Shown: positions 1-8,000, counted from the first letter of the stretch. The stretch: DNA of 25,897 nucleotides from Hyphomicrobiales bacterium (GCA_020029455.1 JAIBJH010000013.1:1-25897); one strand, 5' to 3'. Made by a program: numbers and translations. The notes: generated from the letters alone by a model not told the origin.

Positions 1-119
1 CCTTCTGGCGCGATGCCTACCTCGATGTTCGGAAAGACATGCGCGGCCGCTATCCCAAACATTCATGGCCTGAAGATCCTCTTAGCGCAAAGCCGCTGGC
101 ACCCCGAAAGGTGAGGTAG
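1..119 (+). CDS. hrpB: ATP-dependent helicase HrpB, C-terminal end (partial)
   Basis: An open frame entering from the left edge (codons from base 3) runs 38 codons to TAG at 117-119. It reads FWRDAYLDVRKDMRGRY, then PKHSWPEDP and a short basic tail. The RGRYPKHxWPEDP signature is the conserved extreme C-terminus of HrpB, a DEAH-box ATP-dependent helicase of unclear physiological role. Only this tail is present; the helicase core lies outside the window. The last 18 bases (102-119) recur with one mismatch at 1912-1929, downstream of the next gene. The identification rests on the short but distinctive C-terminal motif. Confidence 0.85.
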   Translation, partial: FWRDAYLDVRKDMRGRYPKHSWPEDPLSAKPLAPRKVR

Positions 120-120
120 T

Positions 121-178
121 ACGGTGCGTAGGGTCGTTCTGCTCGCCAGCAGCAGGGCAGCCCACCCAGCGGCACCGT
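121..178. terminator. Nested inverted repeat after hrpB
   Basis: Immediately after the hrpB stop, ACGGTGC (121-127) is complementary to GCACCGT (172-178). Inside, CTGCT and AGCAG form a small hairpin with a 4-nt loop, and GGGT/ACCC can add a further helix. There is no T-tract, so this is not a canonical intrinsic terminator. It may be a transcript 3' end structure or the edge of the inserted glycosyltransferase segment. The rest of 120-239 shows nothing else recognisable. Confidence 0.35.
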
Positions 179-239
179 TGAATTTCTCACTGAGCCGCGT
201 AATCATTCTTTCGCGCAAGATTCAAAAACCCGGCACATC

Positions 240-1883
240 ATGACGTCGCTCGTCGAACTTTCGAAGAATGTTAAGGTCCCTGCCCCGGCGGGACGCGGCG
301 CTGAACCTACGCTGGTCGCACTCATGACGGTAAGGGAACGGTACTCATATACTATCGAGAGTCTTCGTTCGGTGCGAAGAGAGTTGCGGCAAGGGGAGCC
401 CATCATTCTCGCTATTGATGACCATTTCCCGCCGGAGTTCCTGCCAAGTTCTCATGCAGAATTTGATCCGCTGGAAATCGTAAGGTTGAAAGGGCGCTGG
501 CGGCAGAATGAAGTGAGAAAATCATTGGTCGGCCCATTGAAATGCGACGCCATTCTTTTTGTTGACAATGATATCATCTTGCAGATGGGCACGGTCGCAA
601 GGCTTTTGCAGTGCCTGCAGGAAAATGGAGTTGGCGCGGTCTCCCCTGTCATAACTTGGGGAGATGAGCCATTTCAAATTGCTCACTTTGGTGGCGGTAA
701 GCTGGAATTCGTGCGTGACGGAACTGGCACCCATTTGTTGGAAGAGCACCTGCACATGGGTAAGGCAGTTGAAAATTTCACTGGCAAGACCTCGGTGGAG
801 AGCGATTTCTTGGAATTCCACTGCTTGCTGATGTCCCAGCAAATTTGCTCGCTTGAGGGAATTCTCGATCACAGGCTCCTCAACGTCCACGCTCACATCA
901 GCGATGCCTTGGCAATGAAGCAGCGTGGCTATCATACTGTTGTCGAGTCACAAGCGATGGCCCACTATCACCACAGGCGGCCCTTCCTTTTCTGCGATCT
1001 CGAACACTTCGCCTTTCAATGGGACGTCCGGGCGCTCGAGCAGTCGATCGCCACATTCTGCAGCATGTGGAATGTGCAAGATACCGGCAAATCCTTCGGA
1101 CCGTTGCGAAACTACGTAAATCGTCATCGGGCGTCTCATCTGGCCGCCTCGGATAGCTCGAAACTGCCTCAGGCAGCGGAAGCCATAGATACGGGGCAAG
1201 TTCCGGTGCATTTGGTCGCACTACTTGGCCTTGCCGCCGCACGAGATTTTGACAAGGGCCAAATTGATATACTTGAGGAAACATATTGGCTGGCCGCCAA
1301 TGTGACAGTTGGCGGATTCCTGCCGAGCGGGCGGCCATTTGTTAGCCACTTGGTGGGAACCGCGGGGATATTGCTGCACTTCGGATTCGGAATGCGGCTG
1401 GTTCAGGCCGGAATGCTTTACAGTGCCTGGTGTCCTATGCCTCGGGATAGCGCTGTGCGCGTTGAGCATATGAGCCAAGTGCAGTCGATGATCGCTTCTC
1501 CGCCTCTCCGTGACATATTTGAGCACCTCCCCCGAGTAGACCGGCTCTGGAACAATCTCCAAAATGCAGACTGGAAACTGAAAATGACCCAAGCCGAAGT
1601 TGAGGCACTTGTCGTGAACCTGTGCGCGAGGCTTGAAACAGCGTTGGCGGAAGACAGCAAAATGACCGGCCATGCATCTTCCTTCCCGATGTCATTGAGA
1701 GATCCGCTACATGATATTTGTTCCCTCTGGGGTGTTGTTGGATTGTGGCAGAGCATAGAGTTTCGCGGCGAGGCATTTGAACCATCGCAGGTTCTGTCAA
1801 GTTTCAGGATAAGCGAAAGCAAGGTTGGCCCTCTTTTCATGGTAGATCCTTGGGATGTTTCCCGCGCGAGCCAGTCGAATTAA
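240..1883 (+). CDS. GT-A fold (family 2-like) glycosyltransferase with uncharacterised C-terminal half
   Basis: The 547-residue product resembles a GT2-type glycosyltransferase over about residues 22-280. A beta-strand/turn start (TLVALMTVRERYSYTIESL) is followed by AILFVDNDI, where D109-N110-D111 fits the nucleotide-sugar/metal binding DxD position, and then a segment ending near MAHYHHRRPF. The last ~250 residues match no domain I recognise and contain no obvious membrane segments. The start at 240 is the first good ATG, but no clear Shine-Dalgarno sequence is visible. The gene is clearly A+T-richer than its neighbours (many stretches below 50% G+C against about 60% or more nearby). It sits alone between hrpB and a palindromic repeat, which suggests horizontal acquisition. 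Substrate and acceptor are unknown; a surface-glycan role is inference. Confidence 0.6.
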   Translation: MTSLVELSKNVKVPAPAGRGAEPTLVALMTVRERYSYTIESLRSVRRELRQGEPIILAIDDHFPPEFLPSSHAEFDPLEIVRLKGRWRQNEVRKSLVGPLKCDAILFVDNDIILQMGTVARLLQCLQENGVGAVSPVITWGDEPFQIAHFGGGKLEFVRDGTGTHLLEEHLHMGKAVENFTGKTSVESDFLEFHCLLMSQQICSLEGILDHRLLNVHAHISDALAMKQRGYHTVVESQAMAHYHHRRPFLFCDLEHFAFQWDVRALEQSIATFCSMWNVQDTGKSFGPLRNYVNRHRASHLAASDSSKLPQAAEAIDTGQVPVHLVALLGLAAARDFDKGQIDILEETYWLAANVTVGGFLPSGRPFVSHLVGTAGILLHFGFGMRLVQAGMLYSAWCPMPRDSAVRVEHMSQVQSMIASPPLRDIFEHLPRVDRLWNNLQNADWKLKMTQAEVEALVVNLCARLETALAEDSKMTGHASSFPMSLRDPLHDICSLWGVVGLWQSIEFRGEAFEPSQVLSSFRISESKVGPLFMVDPWDVSRASQSN

Positions 1884-1891
1884 TTGAAGGG

Positions 1892-1924
1892 GGTGCAAAA
1901 GGCACCTTTCGCCCCGAAAGGTGC
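1892..1924 (+). terminator. Hairpin pair downstream of the glycosyltransferase gene
   Basis: GCACCTTTCG (1902-1911) and CGAAAGGTGC (1915-1924) form a perfect 10-bp stem with a CCC loop, 18 bases after the stop codon. A second, mutually exclusive stem is possible between GGTGC (1892-1896) and GCACC (1902-1906). No T-run follows, so termination is plausible but not certain. Confidence 0.45.
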
Positions 1925-1929
1925 GGTAG
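1912..1929 (+). repeat. Near-copy of the hrpB 3' end
   Basis: The 18 bases CCCCGAAAGGTGCGGTAG match the last 18 bases of hrpB (102-119, CCCCGAAAGGTGAGGTAG) with one mismatch. With a 7-base gap the match also takes in an upstream GGCACC in both places. The two copies bracket the compositionally distinct glycosyltransferase gene. They could be the duplicated target or recombination site of an insertion. Chance similarity of this length in a window this size is not excluded. Confidence 0.4.
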
Positions 1930-1944
1930 CTTCACATCAAATCC

Positions 1945-2024
1945 GTCATTCCATCCATCCGATGCGGAACGCATCGCGCGAGATGGAACCCAGCGTCACT
2001 TCGGATACAATCAAGCTGGAATGA
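1945..2024 (+). repeat. Interspersed palindromic repeat, copy A
   Basis: The element starts GTCATTCCATC, has a perfect hairpin CGATGCG-GAA-CGCATCG (1960-1976), and continues GAGATGGAACCCAGC to 1994. The outer pair TCATTCCA (1946-1953) and TGGAATGA (2017-2024) closes an 80-base unit. The same plan occurs at 21501-21548 and, inverted, at 21636-21684. It lies between the glycosyltransferase gene and the uxaA pseudogene. The general type is common in alphaproteobacterial intergenic DNA; no protein-coding signal is seen here. Confidence 0.75.
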
Positions 2025-2037
2025 AAAATATTGAGCG

Positions 2038-3485
2038 CTACATCACCGCGCCGATGTACCACGGCACATATTCATTCTCGCCATAGCCCAGCGCTTCCGA
2101 TTTTGTTTTCTGCCCCGATGCCGTCTTGAGGATCATGTCGAAAATCTGCTGGCCCTTTTCTTCCAGCGGCACGCCCTCGATCACGTCGCCGCAATTGATG
2201 TCCATGTCTTCGATCATGTTGTTGTAGACAACCGAATTGGTGGCAAGCTTGATGGAGGGGCATGGCTTGTTGCCATAGGCAGAACCCCTGCCCGTGGTGA
2301 AGCACATGATGTTGGCCCCGCCCGCCACCTGCCCCGTTGCACCCACGGGGTCATAGCCCGGCGTATCCATGAAGACGAAACCCTTGGCCGTCACCGGCTC
2401 TGCATAGTTGTAGACCGCCTGCAGCGTGGTTGTGCCACCCTTGGCCGCAGCGCCAAGGGATTTTTCAAGGATGGTGGTAAGCCCACCCAGCTTATTGCCG
2501 GGAGATGGGTTATTGTTCATCTCCATGTTGTTGCGGCGGGTATAGTCCTCCCACCACTTGATGATGGAGACGAGTTTCTCCCCCACTTCCTTCGTCGCCG
2601 CGCGGCGCGTGAGCAGATGTTCCGCGCCGTAAATCTCCGGCGTCTCGGAAAGAATGGCCGTACCACCATGCTTGACGAGAATATCAACCGCCGCACCCAG
2701 TGCCGGATTGGCGGTAATGCCCGAATAGCCATCGGAGCCGCCGCATTGCAGCGCCATCACAAGATCGGAAGCAAGGCATCTCTCGCGCTTCACGTCATTC
2801 ACTTTGGCAAGCATGTCACGAACCGTGGCAACGCCCTTCTCCACCGTCTTTCGCGTGCCGCCGGTTTCCTGGATGGTCATGGTGCGGAAAGTATCACCCT
2901 CTTCCACCTTGTAGGCTTCCTTGAAGCGTGGGATTTGGAAGCCCTCGCAGCCGAGCCCCACCATCATCACGCCGCCCATGTTGGGGTTGGTGGCATAGCC
3001 CCAGGCCGTGCGCTTGAAGGTGTCGAAGATGACGCCGCGATAGTCGATGACGCAGCCATTGTCTTGTGTCAGCGCAACGACACCGTCGTCATGATGCCGA
3101 TGTAGTTGCGTGTGCCCACCTTGCCATTGGCGCGGCGATAACCCTCAAATGTAGCGCGCTCCTTCTCCGGCAGCAGTGGTTCCTTCTTTGCCGCCTGGGC
3201 GAAGGCATAGTCATGAGCCAGCGCGCCCATCACCACATTATGTTCATGCACCCACTCGCCCGGTGGAATGTCTGCCTTGGCAAAGCCGATGATTTGTCCG
3301 AATTTCCGGATCGCCTCGCCTTGGGCAATAGGCTTTACTGCCATCTTGTGGCCGCGCATGATCTTTGCGGACGTGGCAATGCCCTCCGGCGTCATCTCGC
3401 CTTTTTCGATGATGCGGGTCGAGACCACTACATTGTCCGCCGGGTTCAGGCGGATCGTGGATGGCGCGGCGGCGGGGGCTTGCAT
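2038..3485 (-). pseudogene. uxaA: Altronate dehydratase family gene (UxaA), frameshifted by an internal deletion
   Basis: The N-terminal part (ATG at 3485 down to about 3085) encodes a SAF-like domain followed by the conserved RRANGKVGTRNYIGIMTTV. The rest, in another frame, encodes DGVVALTQDNGCVIDYRG, GGVMMVGLGCEG, ALQCGGSDGYSGITANP and the typical C-terminal PWYIGAVM, ending at TAG 2038-2040. Family members have about 22-25 residues between these blocks; here they are missing and the frame changes. At the junction (about 3081-3092) the sequence around GACGGTG fits both flanks, as expected of a microhomology deletion. The intact enzyme dehydrates altronate or a related sugar acid to 2-keto-3-deoxygluconate. 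Both halves are otherwise well kept, so the lesion is recent or an assembly error. The divergent aldo/keto reductase suggests a shared sugar-catabolic role. Confidence 0.8.
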
Positions 3486-3514
3486 TGCAATAACGCTCGT
3501 GGTTCTGTCCAATT

Positions 3515-3534
3515 CAAACTGATATACTAGTTTG
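3515..3534. promoter_or_regulatory. Palindromic operator candidate between uxaA and the aldo/keto reductase
   Basis: CAAACT (3515-3520) and AGTTTG (3529-3534) flank a TATA centre, giving CAAACT-nn-TATA-nn-AGTTTG with 16 of 20 symmetric bases. It lies in the intergenic region between the divergent starts at 3485 (minus) and 3580 (plus). Placement and A+T-rich dyad resemble operators of GntR/FadR-type sugar-acid regulators; the regulator itself is not in the window. Confidence 0.45.
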
Positions 3535-3579
3535 TGCCCAAGCATTGGGCAAGTGCAACCACGCGGAGAAATGCAGAAA

Positions 3580-4605
3580 ATGAAGAAACGGACGTTCAAG
3601 GCTCCCTCGGGCGCAAGTCTCAATTTTACCGAGCTGGGCTTTGGCTCAGCGCCCCTGGGCAACCTCTATCGCGCCGTTTCCGGCAAGGACGCCGAAGCCA
3701 CCCTCGATGCCGCCTGGAAGGCGGGTCTCCGCTACTACGATACCGCACCCCTCTATGGTCTTGGCCTTGCTGAGACGCGCCTCAACCGCTTCCTCAGGGA
3801 TAGGAAGCGCAAGGACTATGTGCTGTCTTCAAAGGTGGGCCGCCGCCTGCAGGCGTGCAAACCGCATGAACGCACCGGCATTGGCAAGTTTTTTGACACG
3901 CCCTCGCGCCGCGAAATTTTTGACTATTCCTACGATGGCGTCATGCGTTCCTTCGAGTCGTCGTTGGAAAGGCTCGGCGTCGATGAGATCGATATTCTAC
4001 TGGTCCATGACTGCGATGTCTTCACCCATGGCTCGGAAGCAGCCCGCGAGACTCATATCAAGACAGTGATGTCTTCCGGCTACAAGGCGCTGGTGAAACT
4101 GCGCGATGAAAAGGTCATTAAGGCCTTTGGCGCGGGCGTCAATGAATGGCAGGCCTGTCAGACGTTGGCAGAGCAGGGCGACTTCGATCTGTTCCTTTTG
4201 GCGGGCCGCTACACGCTACTGGAGCAGACAGAGCCTCTCAATTCCTTCCTGCCGCTTTGCGAGAAGCGTGGCATCGGCATCATTCTGGGCGGGCCATACA
4301 ATTCCGGAATTCTTGCAACTGGCGCCAAACCCGGTGCCCACTACAATTATGAAAATGCCCCGAAGGATGTTCTGGAACGCGTGCGGAAGATCGAAGCCGT
4401 CTGCAAGTCCCACAAGGTAAAGCTGCCGGAAGCAGCGCTTCGCTTCCCGCTCACCCATCCTTCCGTGGTCTCGGTCATTCCGGGGGCCGTCACGCCACAG
4501 CAGGTCGCCCTCAATGTGAAGACCCTCTCCGCGAAAATCCCCAAGGCCCTTTGGCGCGACCTGAAAGCCCAAGGGCTGATGGACGGCCGTTCACCAACTC
4601 CTTGA
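3580..4605 (+). CDS. Aldo/keto reductase, aldose (L-fucose-type) dehydrogenase group
   Basis: The 341-residue protein has the AKR fold with its catalytic tetrad: D54 and Y59 in YYDTAPLYG, K85 in LSSKVGR and H143 in LLVHDCD. The N-terminal LGFGSAPLGNLYR and the overall pattern are closest to D-threo-aldose 1-dehydrogenase/L-fucose dehydrogenase and pyridoxal 4-dehydrogenase proteins, which are NAD(P)-dependent and soluble. The ATG at 3580 was chosen because GGAG at 3565-3568 lies 11 bases upstream; the ATG at 3571 would be only 2 bases from it, and an in-frame TTG at 3532 precedes the site. It is divergent from the uxaA remnant, consistent with oxidising a sugar to the lactone upstream of an acid dehydratase. 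The exact substrate cannot be read from the sequence. Confidence 0.85.
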   Translation: MKKRTFKAPSGASLNFTELGFGSAPLGNLYRAVSGKDAEATLDAAWKAGLRYYDTAPLYGLGLAETRLNRFLRDRKRKDYVLSSKVGRRLQACKPHERTGIGKFFDTPSRREIFDYSYDGVMRSFESSLERLGVDEIDILLVHDCDVFTHGSEAARETHIKTVMSSGYKALVKLRDEKVIKAFGAGVNEWQACQTLAEQGDFDLFLLAGRYTLLEQTEPLNSFLPLCEKRGIGIILGGPYNSGILATGAKPGAHYNYENAPKDVLERVRKIEAVCKSHKVKLPEAALRFPLTHPSVVSVIPGAVTPQQVALNVKTLSAKIPKALWRDLKAQGLMDGRSPTP

Positions 4606-4652
4606 GGTAGATGGAAAAACATCAAAAATTAATGTGCGATACCATCAACCAA

Positions 4653-4676
4653 TGATGTAAATACGTCTTTACATCA
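4653..4676. promoter_or_regulatory. Operator-like palindrome upstream of pckA
   Basis: TGATGTAAA (4653-4661) and TTTACATCA (4668-4676) are perfect 9-base inverted arms around TACGTC, whose ACGT core keeps the symmetry (22 of 24 bases). It lies 55 bases before the pckA start in a locally A+T-rich stretch. A CG-centred dyad of this size is typical of LacI-type and related repressors, and pckA is often under carbon-source control in this group. Which protein binds is not shown. Confidence 0.55.
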
Positions 4677-4731
4677 ATCATTCCCTCCGCCAGAAAGGAC
4701 GCAAGGAAGAATGTCCGCTGGAGGGAACGTC

Positions 4732-6351
4732 ATGAATGCCGTCAATGACCTGATCGACCCGGTAATCCGCGCCGAGCTTGCAAGCTTGGGCCTGCGCTGG
4801 GCCAATTGCATTTCCTGGAATGCGCCTGAAGCCGTGCTCTACCAGCAGGCCATTGCCCGAGAGGAAGCAGAGGTTTCAGCCTCAGGAGCCCTTATTGTCT
4901 CAACCGGCCAGCACACGGGCCGCAGCCCCAAGGACAAATACATCGTCCACAATGCGGCTAGCGCCGCCACCGTCTGGTGGGCCAATAGTCAGTCCATGAG
5001 CGCGGAGGCCTTCGAGAAGCTGAAGGCCGACATGCTGGCCCATGCCCGCCTCAAATCGCTCTTCGTCCAGGATCTGCTGGGCGGTGCTGATGCCGACTAT
5101 GCCCTGCACACCCGCGTCATCACCGAAACGGCCTGGGCTGCCCTCTTCATCCGCCACCTCTTGATCAAGCCCAAGGCGGGCGCAGCCTTCACGCCGAAGC
5201 TCCACATCATCTGTCTGCCAGGCTTCAAGGCAAATCCGTCCGTACACGGAACAAGGTCCGACACCGTTATCGCTATGGATCTGAGACAGGGCCTCGTCCT
5301 CATCGGCGGCACCCATTATGCCGGCGAGATCAAGAAATCCGTCTTCACCGCACTCAATCACTTGCTGCCCGATCGCGGCGTGCTTCCCATGCATTGCTCA
5401 GCAAACGTGGGGAAAGCTGGCGACACGGCAATCTTTTTCGGCCTTTCCGGCACTGGCAAGACCACGCTATCAACAGATCCCGAGCGTATGCTCATCGGCG
5501 ATGATGAGCATGGCTGGTCGGAAGAGGGCGTCTTCAATTTCGAGGGTGGCTGCTACGCCAAGGCCATCAACCTCTCGGCCGAAAGCGAGCCCGAAATCTT
5601 CGCCGCCGCCAACCGTTGGGGCACGGTTCTGGAAAACGTCGTCATTGATCCGGAAACAAGGTTGCCCGACTTCAAGGATGGCAGCCGCACCGAGAACACA
5701 AGAGCCGCCTATCCGCTCACGGCAATCGCCAATGCCAGTGCAACCGGCATGGCCCCGCATCCGAAGGCCATCATCATGCTCACCTGCGATGCCTTTGGCG
5801 TGCTCCCGCCTGTGGCGAAGCTCTCGGGCAACCAGGCCATGTTCCATTTCATGTCGGGCTACACCGCGAAAGTTGCTGGCACCGAGCGCGGCATCGCCGA
5901 ACCCCAGGCTACCTTCTCCGCCTGCTTCGGCGCGCCCTTCCTGACGCGCCATCCTTCCGTCTATGCCGCGATGCTGAAGAAGCGGATGGAAACTCACAAC
6001 GTGCCCTGCTACCTCATCAACACCGGCTGGGCCGGTGGTGGCTATGGCATCGGCCGCCGCATGCCATTGGCGCTGACACGCAAGATCATTGGCCTCGTTC
6101 TCTCGGGCGACATTGAAAATGTCGAGATGAGGATTGACCCACACTTCGGTTATGCTGTGCCTGTCGCCCTGCCGGGCGTGGCGCCCGCCGTGCTCAATCC
6201 GCGCAAGGCCTGGCCCGATGGCGCTGCCTATGATGCCGCAGCCCTGAAGCTGCTCGGCCTCTTTGCCGAGAACTTCAAGAAGTTCGGTGACGAAGCCTCA
6301 TCGCTTCTCGACAGCGGTCTGGGCGAGGGCATCAAGCTCGCGGCTGAGTGA
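4732..6351 (+). CDS. pckA: Phosphoenolpyruvate carboxykinase (ATP)
   Basis: The enzyme converts oxaloacetate plus ATP to phosphoenolpyruvate and CO2, the entry step of gluconeogenesis from C4 acids, in the cytosol. The 539-residue product has the usual length. Landmarks are STGQHTGRSPKDK near the N-terminus, the kinase P-loop GLSGTGKTTLSTD (about residues 236-248), IGDDEHGW (about 255-262), and the conserved NTGWAGGGYGIGRR in the C-terminal third. The ATG at 4732 is preferred over an in-frame ATG at 4711, because a strong GGAGGG (4720-4725) stands 6 bases before it. It follows the aldo/keto reductase on the same strand with a 126-base gap that contains the palindrome at 4653-4676, so it probably has its own regulated promoter. 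It is convergent with the next gene, only 13 bases away. Confidence 0.97.
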   Translation: MNAVNDLIDPVIRAELASLGLRWANCISWNAPEAVLYQQAIAREEAEVSASGALIVSTGQHTGRSPKDKYIVHNAASAATVWWANSQSMSAEAFEKLKADMLAHARLKSLFVQDLLGGADADYALHTRVITETAWAALFIRHLLIKPKAGAAFTPKLHIICLPGFKANPSVHGTRSDTVIAMDLRQGLVLIGGTHYAGEIKKSVFTALNHLLPDRGVLPMHCSANVGKAGDTAIFFGLSGTGKTTLSTDPERMLIGDDEHGWSEEGVFNFEGGCYAKAINLSAESEPEIFAAANRWGTVLENVVIDPETRLPDFKDGSRTENTRAAYPLTAIANASATGMAPHPKAIIMLTCDAFGVLPPVAKLSGNQAMFHFMSGYTAKVAGTERGIAEPQATFSACFGAPFLTRHPSVYAAMLKKRMETHNVPCYLINTGWAGGGYGIGRRMPLALTRKIIGLVLSGDIENVEMRIDPHFGYAVPVALPGVAPAVLNPRKAWPDGAAYDAAALKLLGLFAENFKKFGDEASSLLDSGLGEGIKLAAE

Positions 6352-6364
6352 AGGAGCAGGAGCT

Positions 6365-7222
6365 TCAGTTCACTTGTTTGACTTGCCACAACGGCAATCC
6401 AGTCACCGCCGCAAAGGCCGGGTCGGATGCATAGAGTGGCCAGTTCCGCTTTGCCGCGGTCTTGCAGGCCAGGAGATCTGGCGCGACATGATTGCGCTTG
6501 GCGGGAAGTTGGTCGGCGTGAAAGTAGCCGTCCTCCATCGAGAAACCTGACATCACCACGGGCCTTGCCCCAAGTTTCAGGGCAAGCATGGCGGCAAAGA
6601 TGCCGTTTGAAACGCTGCGTTGGCCGACAAAGGGCGACAGGAGATAGCGCCCCGTGATGTCGGCGATGACCGCGGTCTTGGTCACCTCCCTGACATTGCT
6701 GATGCGAGGCGCCCGGTAGCCGCGAGAAGCGAGGAACGGCGCGATGCTGCCGTCATTCTTGCCATTCACCATGAACAGTAGATGCCCGGTTCCACATCCC
6801 GCCAGTGCTCGCCAATAGGCTTGGCGGTTCTGGTCGTTGAACTTGATCTTCGGCTGAAAAATAGTGAGGTGAGGCTCCGGAAGGCCGAAGTGATTGAGTA
6901 CTAGCTGTGAGGCGTTGACACTGATGCGGAACCAGTTTGCGTCGACGCCTTCCGGCCGCATTGGATTTGGCGCGCTGCCTACAACCAGCGCCGGCCCGTT
7001 GATCCGCCCGATCTGTGCCATTTCATGTTCAAAGCCATCCCTGTTCCAGCGAAGATGGGCGCGAACCTCTAAACACCGCCACATCCAGAGGACGTAGCGG
7101 TCTAGTCGCGCGGCATTCAGCGCTGCATGGAGGGCGTCATTCTTGCCGAGCCAGGTGCTGATGCGCTTTAAATTTCCAGCAGCGCCTTCGTTACGGGGCG
7201 CAGCCTGCTCAGAAAACCCCAT
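6365..7222 (-). CDS. GT42/sialyltransferase-like protein, putative CMP-sugar transferase
   Basis: The 285-residue product has no signal peptide or clear membrane helix. Its layout recalls bacterial GT42 sialyltransferases. A glycine-rich strand-loop (PALVVGSAPNP, residues 78-87) is in the position of their GNGPS motif. SVSNGIFAAMLALKLGA (203-219) followed by VVMSGFSM (222-229) matches their S-G-x-Y...IALG...SGID block. A helical tail begins with KRNHVAPDLLACK and ends WPLYASDPAF. I see this as distant resemblance, not proof. The start at 7222 overlaps the end of kdsB by 14 bases; an in-frame upstream start at 7273 would overlap by 65. It is the last gene of a three-gene operon after a phosphatase and a CMP-sugar synthetase, which supports use of a CMP-activated sugar. 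Convergent with pckA. Confidence 0.5.
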   Translation of the reverse strand: MGFSEQAAPRNEGAAGNLKRISTWLGKNDALHAALNAARLDRYVLWMWRCLEVRAHLRWNRDGFEHEMAQIGRINGPALVVGSAPNPMRPEGVDANWFRISVNASQLVLNHFGLPEPHLTIFQPKIKFNDQNRQAYWRALAGCGTGHLLFMVNGKNDGSIAPFLASRGYRAPRISNVREVTKTAVIADITGRYLLSPFVGQRSVSNGIFAAMLALKLGARPVVMSGFSMEDGYFHADQLPAKRNHVAPDLLACKTAAKRNWPLYASDPAFAAVTGLPLWQVKQVN

Positions 7223-8000
7223 ATGTCTTATGCTCGGTTGACAAAGGCTGTCTGAAAGCGGCGGTGCAGCCAAAACCTTTTTCCATCAGGGTGCGTACGC
7301 GTTGAAGATCAAAAGGTGTATCGACTGCAATGGAACGATCTTCGACCTCTACCATCAGCACTTGGTGGCCATGCTCCAGGAACCGCAGCATTTCCACGCT
7401 TTCGCTTTGTTCAACCGGGCCGGGTTTCAAAGTGGAAAAAAGTTCAAGCGCCTTGCGCCGGAAGCAATAGAGACCGAGCTGCTTGCGATAGGTCACGCGC
7501 GCTCCCCTTGCGAAGGGTATGGCGTACCTCGAAAAGGCCAGCGCTGTCGAACGGGCAGTGAGTGAAACTTTCACCACATCATGGCTGAGCACGTCATGTG
7601 GATCGCCAAGCACGGAGTAGGCGTTGCTTGCCATCACTGCTGGATCATCGCAGGACTGCATGGCCAGCGTTACGTTTTCTATGGCATCAGGCGCAATCAT
7701 CGGTTCGTCGCCCTGGATGTTGACGATGAAATCGGCGTCGATGCGATTGATGCACTCCGCAAGCCTGTCCGTGCCCGTTGCATGCTTTGCGGAAGTCATA
7801 AAGCTGCTGATGCCCAAGCTTTCACAAGCGCCAATGATGCGCTCGTCGTCAGTCGCAACATAGACATCATCAATTGGCGCAACCGAACGCGCAGACTCGT
7901 ATACGTGCCAAATCATGGGCTTGCCATGTATCTCGGCAAGTGGTTTTCCTGGAAAACGGCTTGAGGCGTATCGAGCCGGAATGATTGCAACTGTTCTCAT
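7209..8000 (-). CDS. kdsB: 3-deoxy-manno-octulosonate cytidylyltransferase (KdsB family)
   Basis: The 263-residue protein activates Kdo, or a related 2-keto-3-deoxy sugar, with CTP to give the CMP-sugar. The family signature is complete: the N-terminal nucleotide-binding loop IIPARYASSRFPGKPL, then GTDRLAE, VNIQGDEPMI, YRKQLGLYCFRR and the closing VDTPFDLQRVR. The start ATG at 7998-8000 overlaps the stop of the upstream phosphatase gene in an ATGA, implying translational coupling; longer in-frame starts would only extend into that gene with non-conserved sequence. KdsB enzymes normally serve LPS inner-core synthesis. Here the operon partner is a sialyltransferase-like protein, so the true sugar could differ, and this may be a second, capsule-type copy. 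G+C is moderately lower than in the housekeeping genes. Confidence 0.88.
   Translation of the reverse strand: MRTVAIIPARYASSRFPGKPLAEIHGKPMIWHVYESARSVAPIDDVYVATDDERIIGACESLGISSFMTSAKHATGTDRLAECINRIDADFIVNIQGDEPMIAPDAIENVTLAMQSCDDPAVMASNAYSVLGDPHDVLSHDVVKVSLTARSTALAFSRYAIPFARGARVTYRKQLGLYCFRRKALELFSTLKPGPVEQSESVEMLRFLEHGHQVLMVEVEDRSIAVDTPFDLQRVRTLMEKGFGCTAAFRQPLSTEHKTYGVF

Noticed and set aside
2617..3530. Plus-strand frames across the uxaA region
   Set aside because: They are the reverse of conserved UxaA motifs such as ALQCGGSDGYSGITANP, so they are shadows even though uxaA is broken.
6361..6550. Plus-strand frame continuing past pckA as a small gene
   Set aside because: It lies opposite the conserved C-terminal end of the GT42-like gene and has no own start signal.
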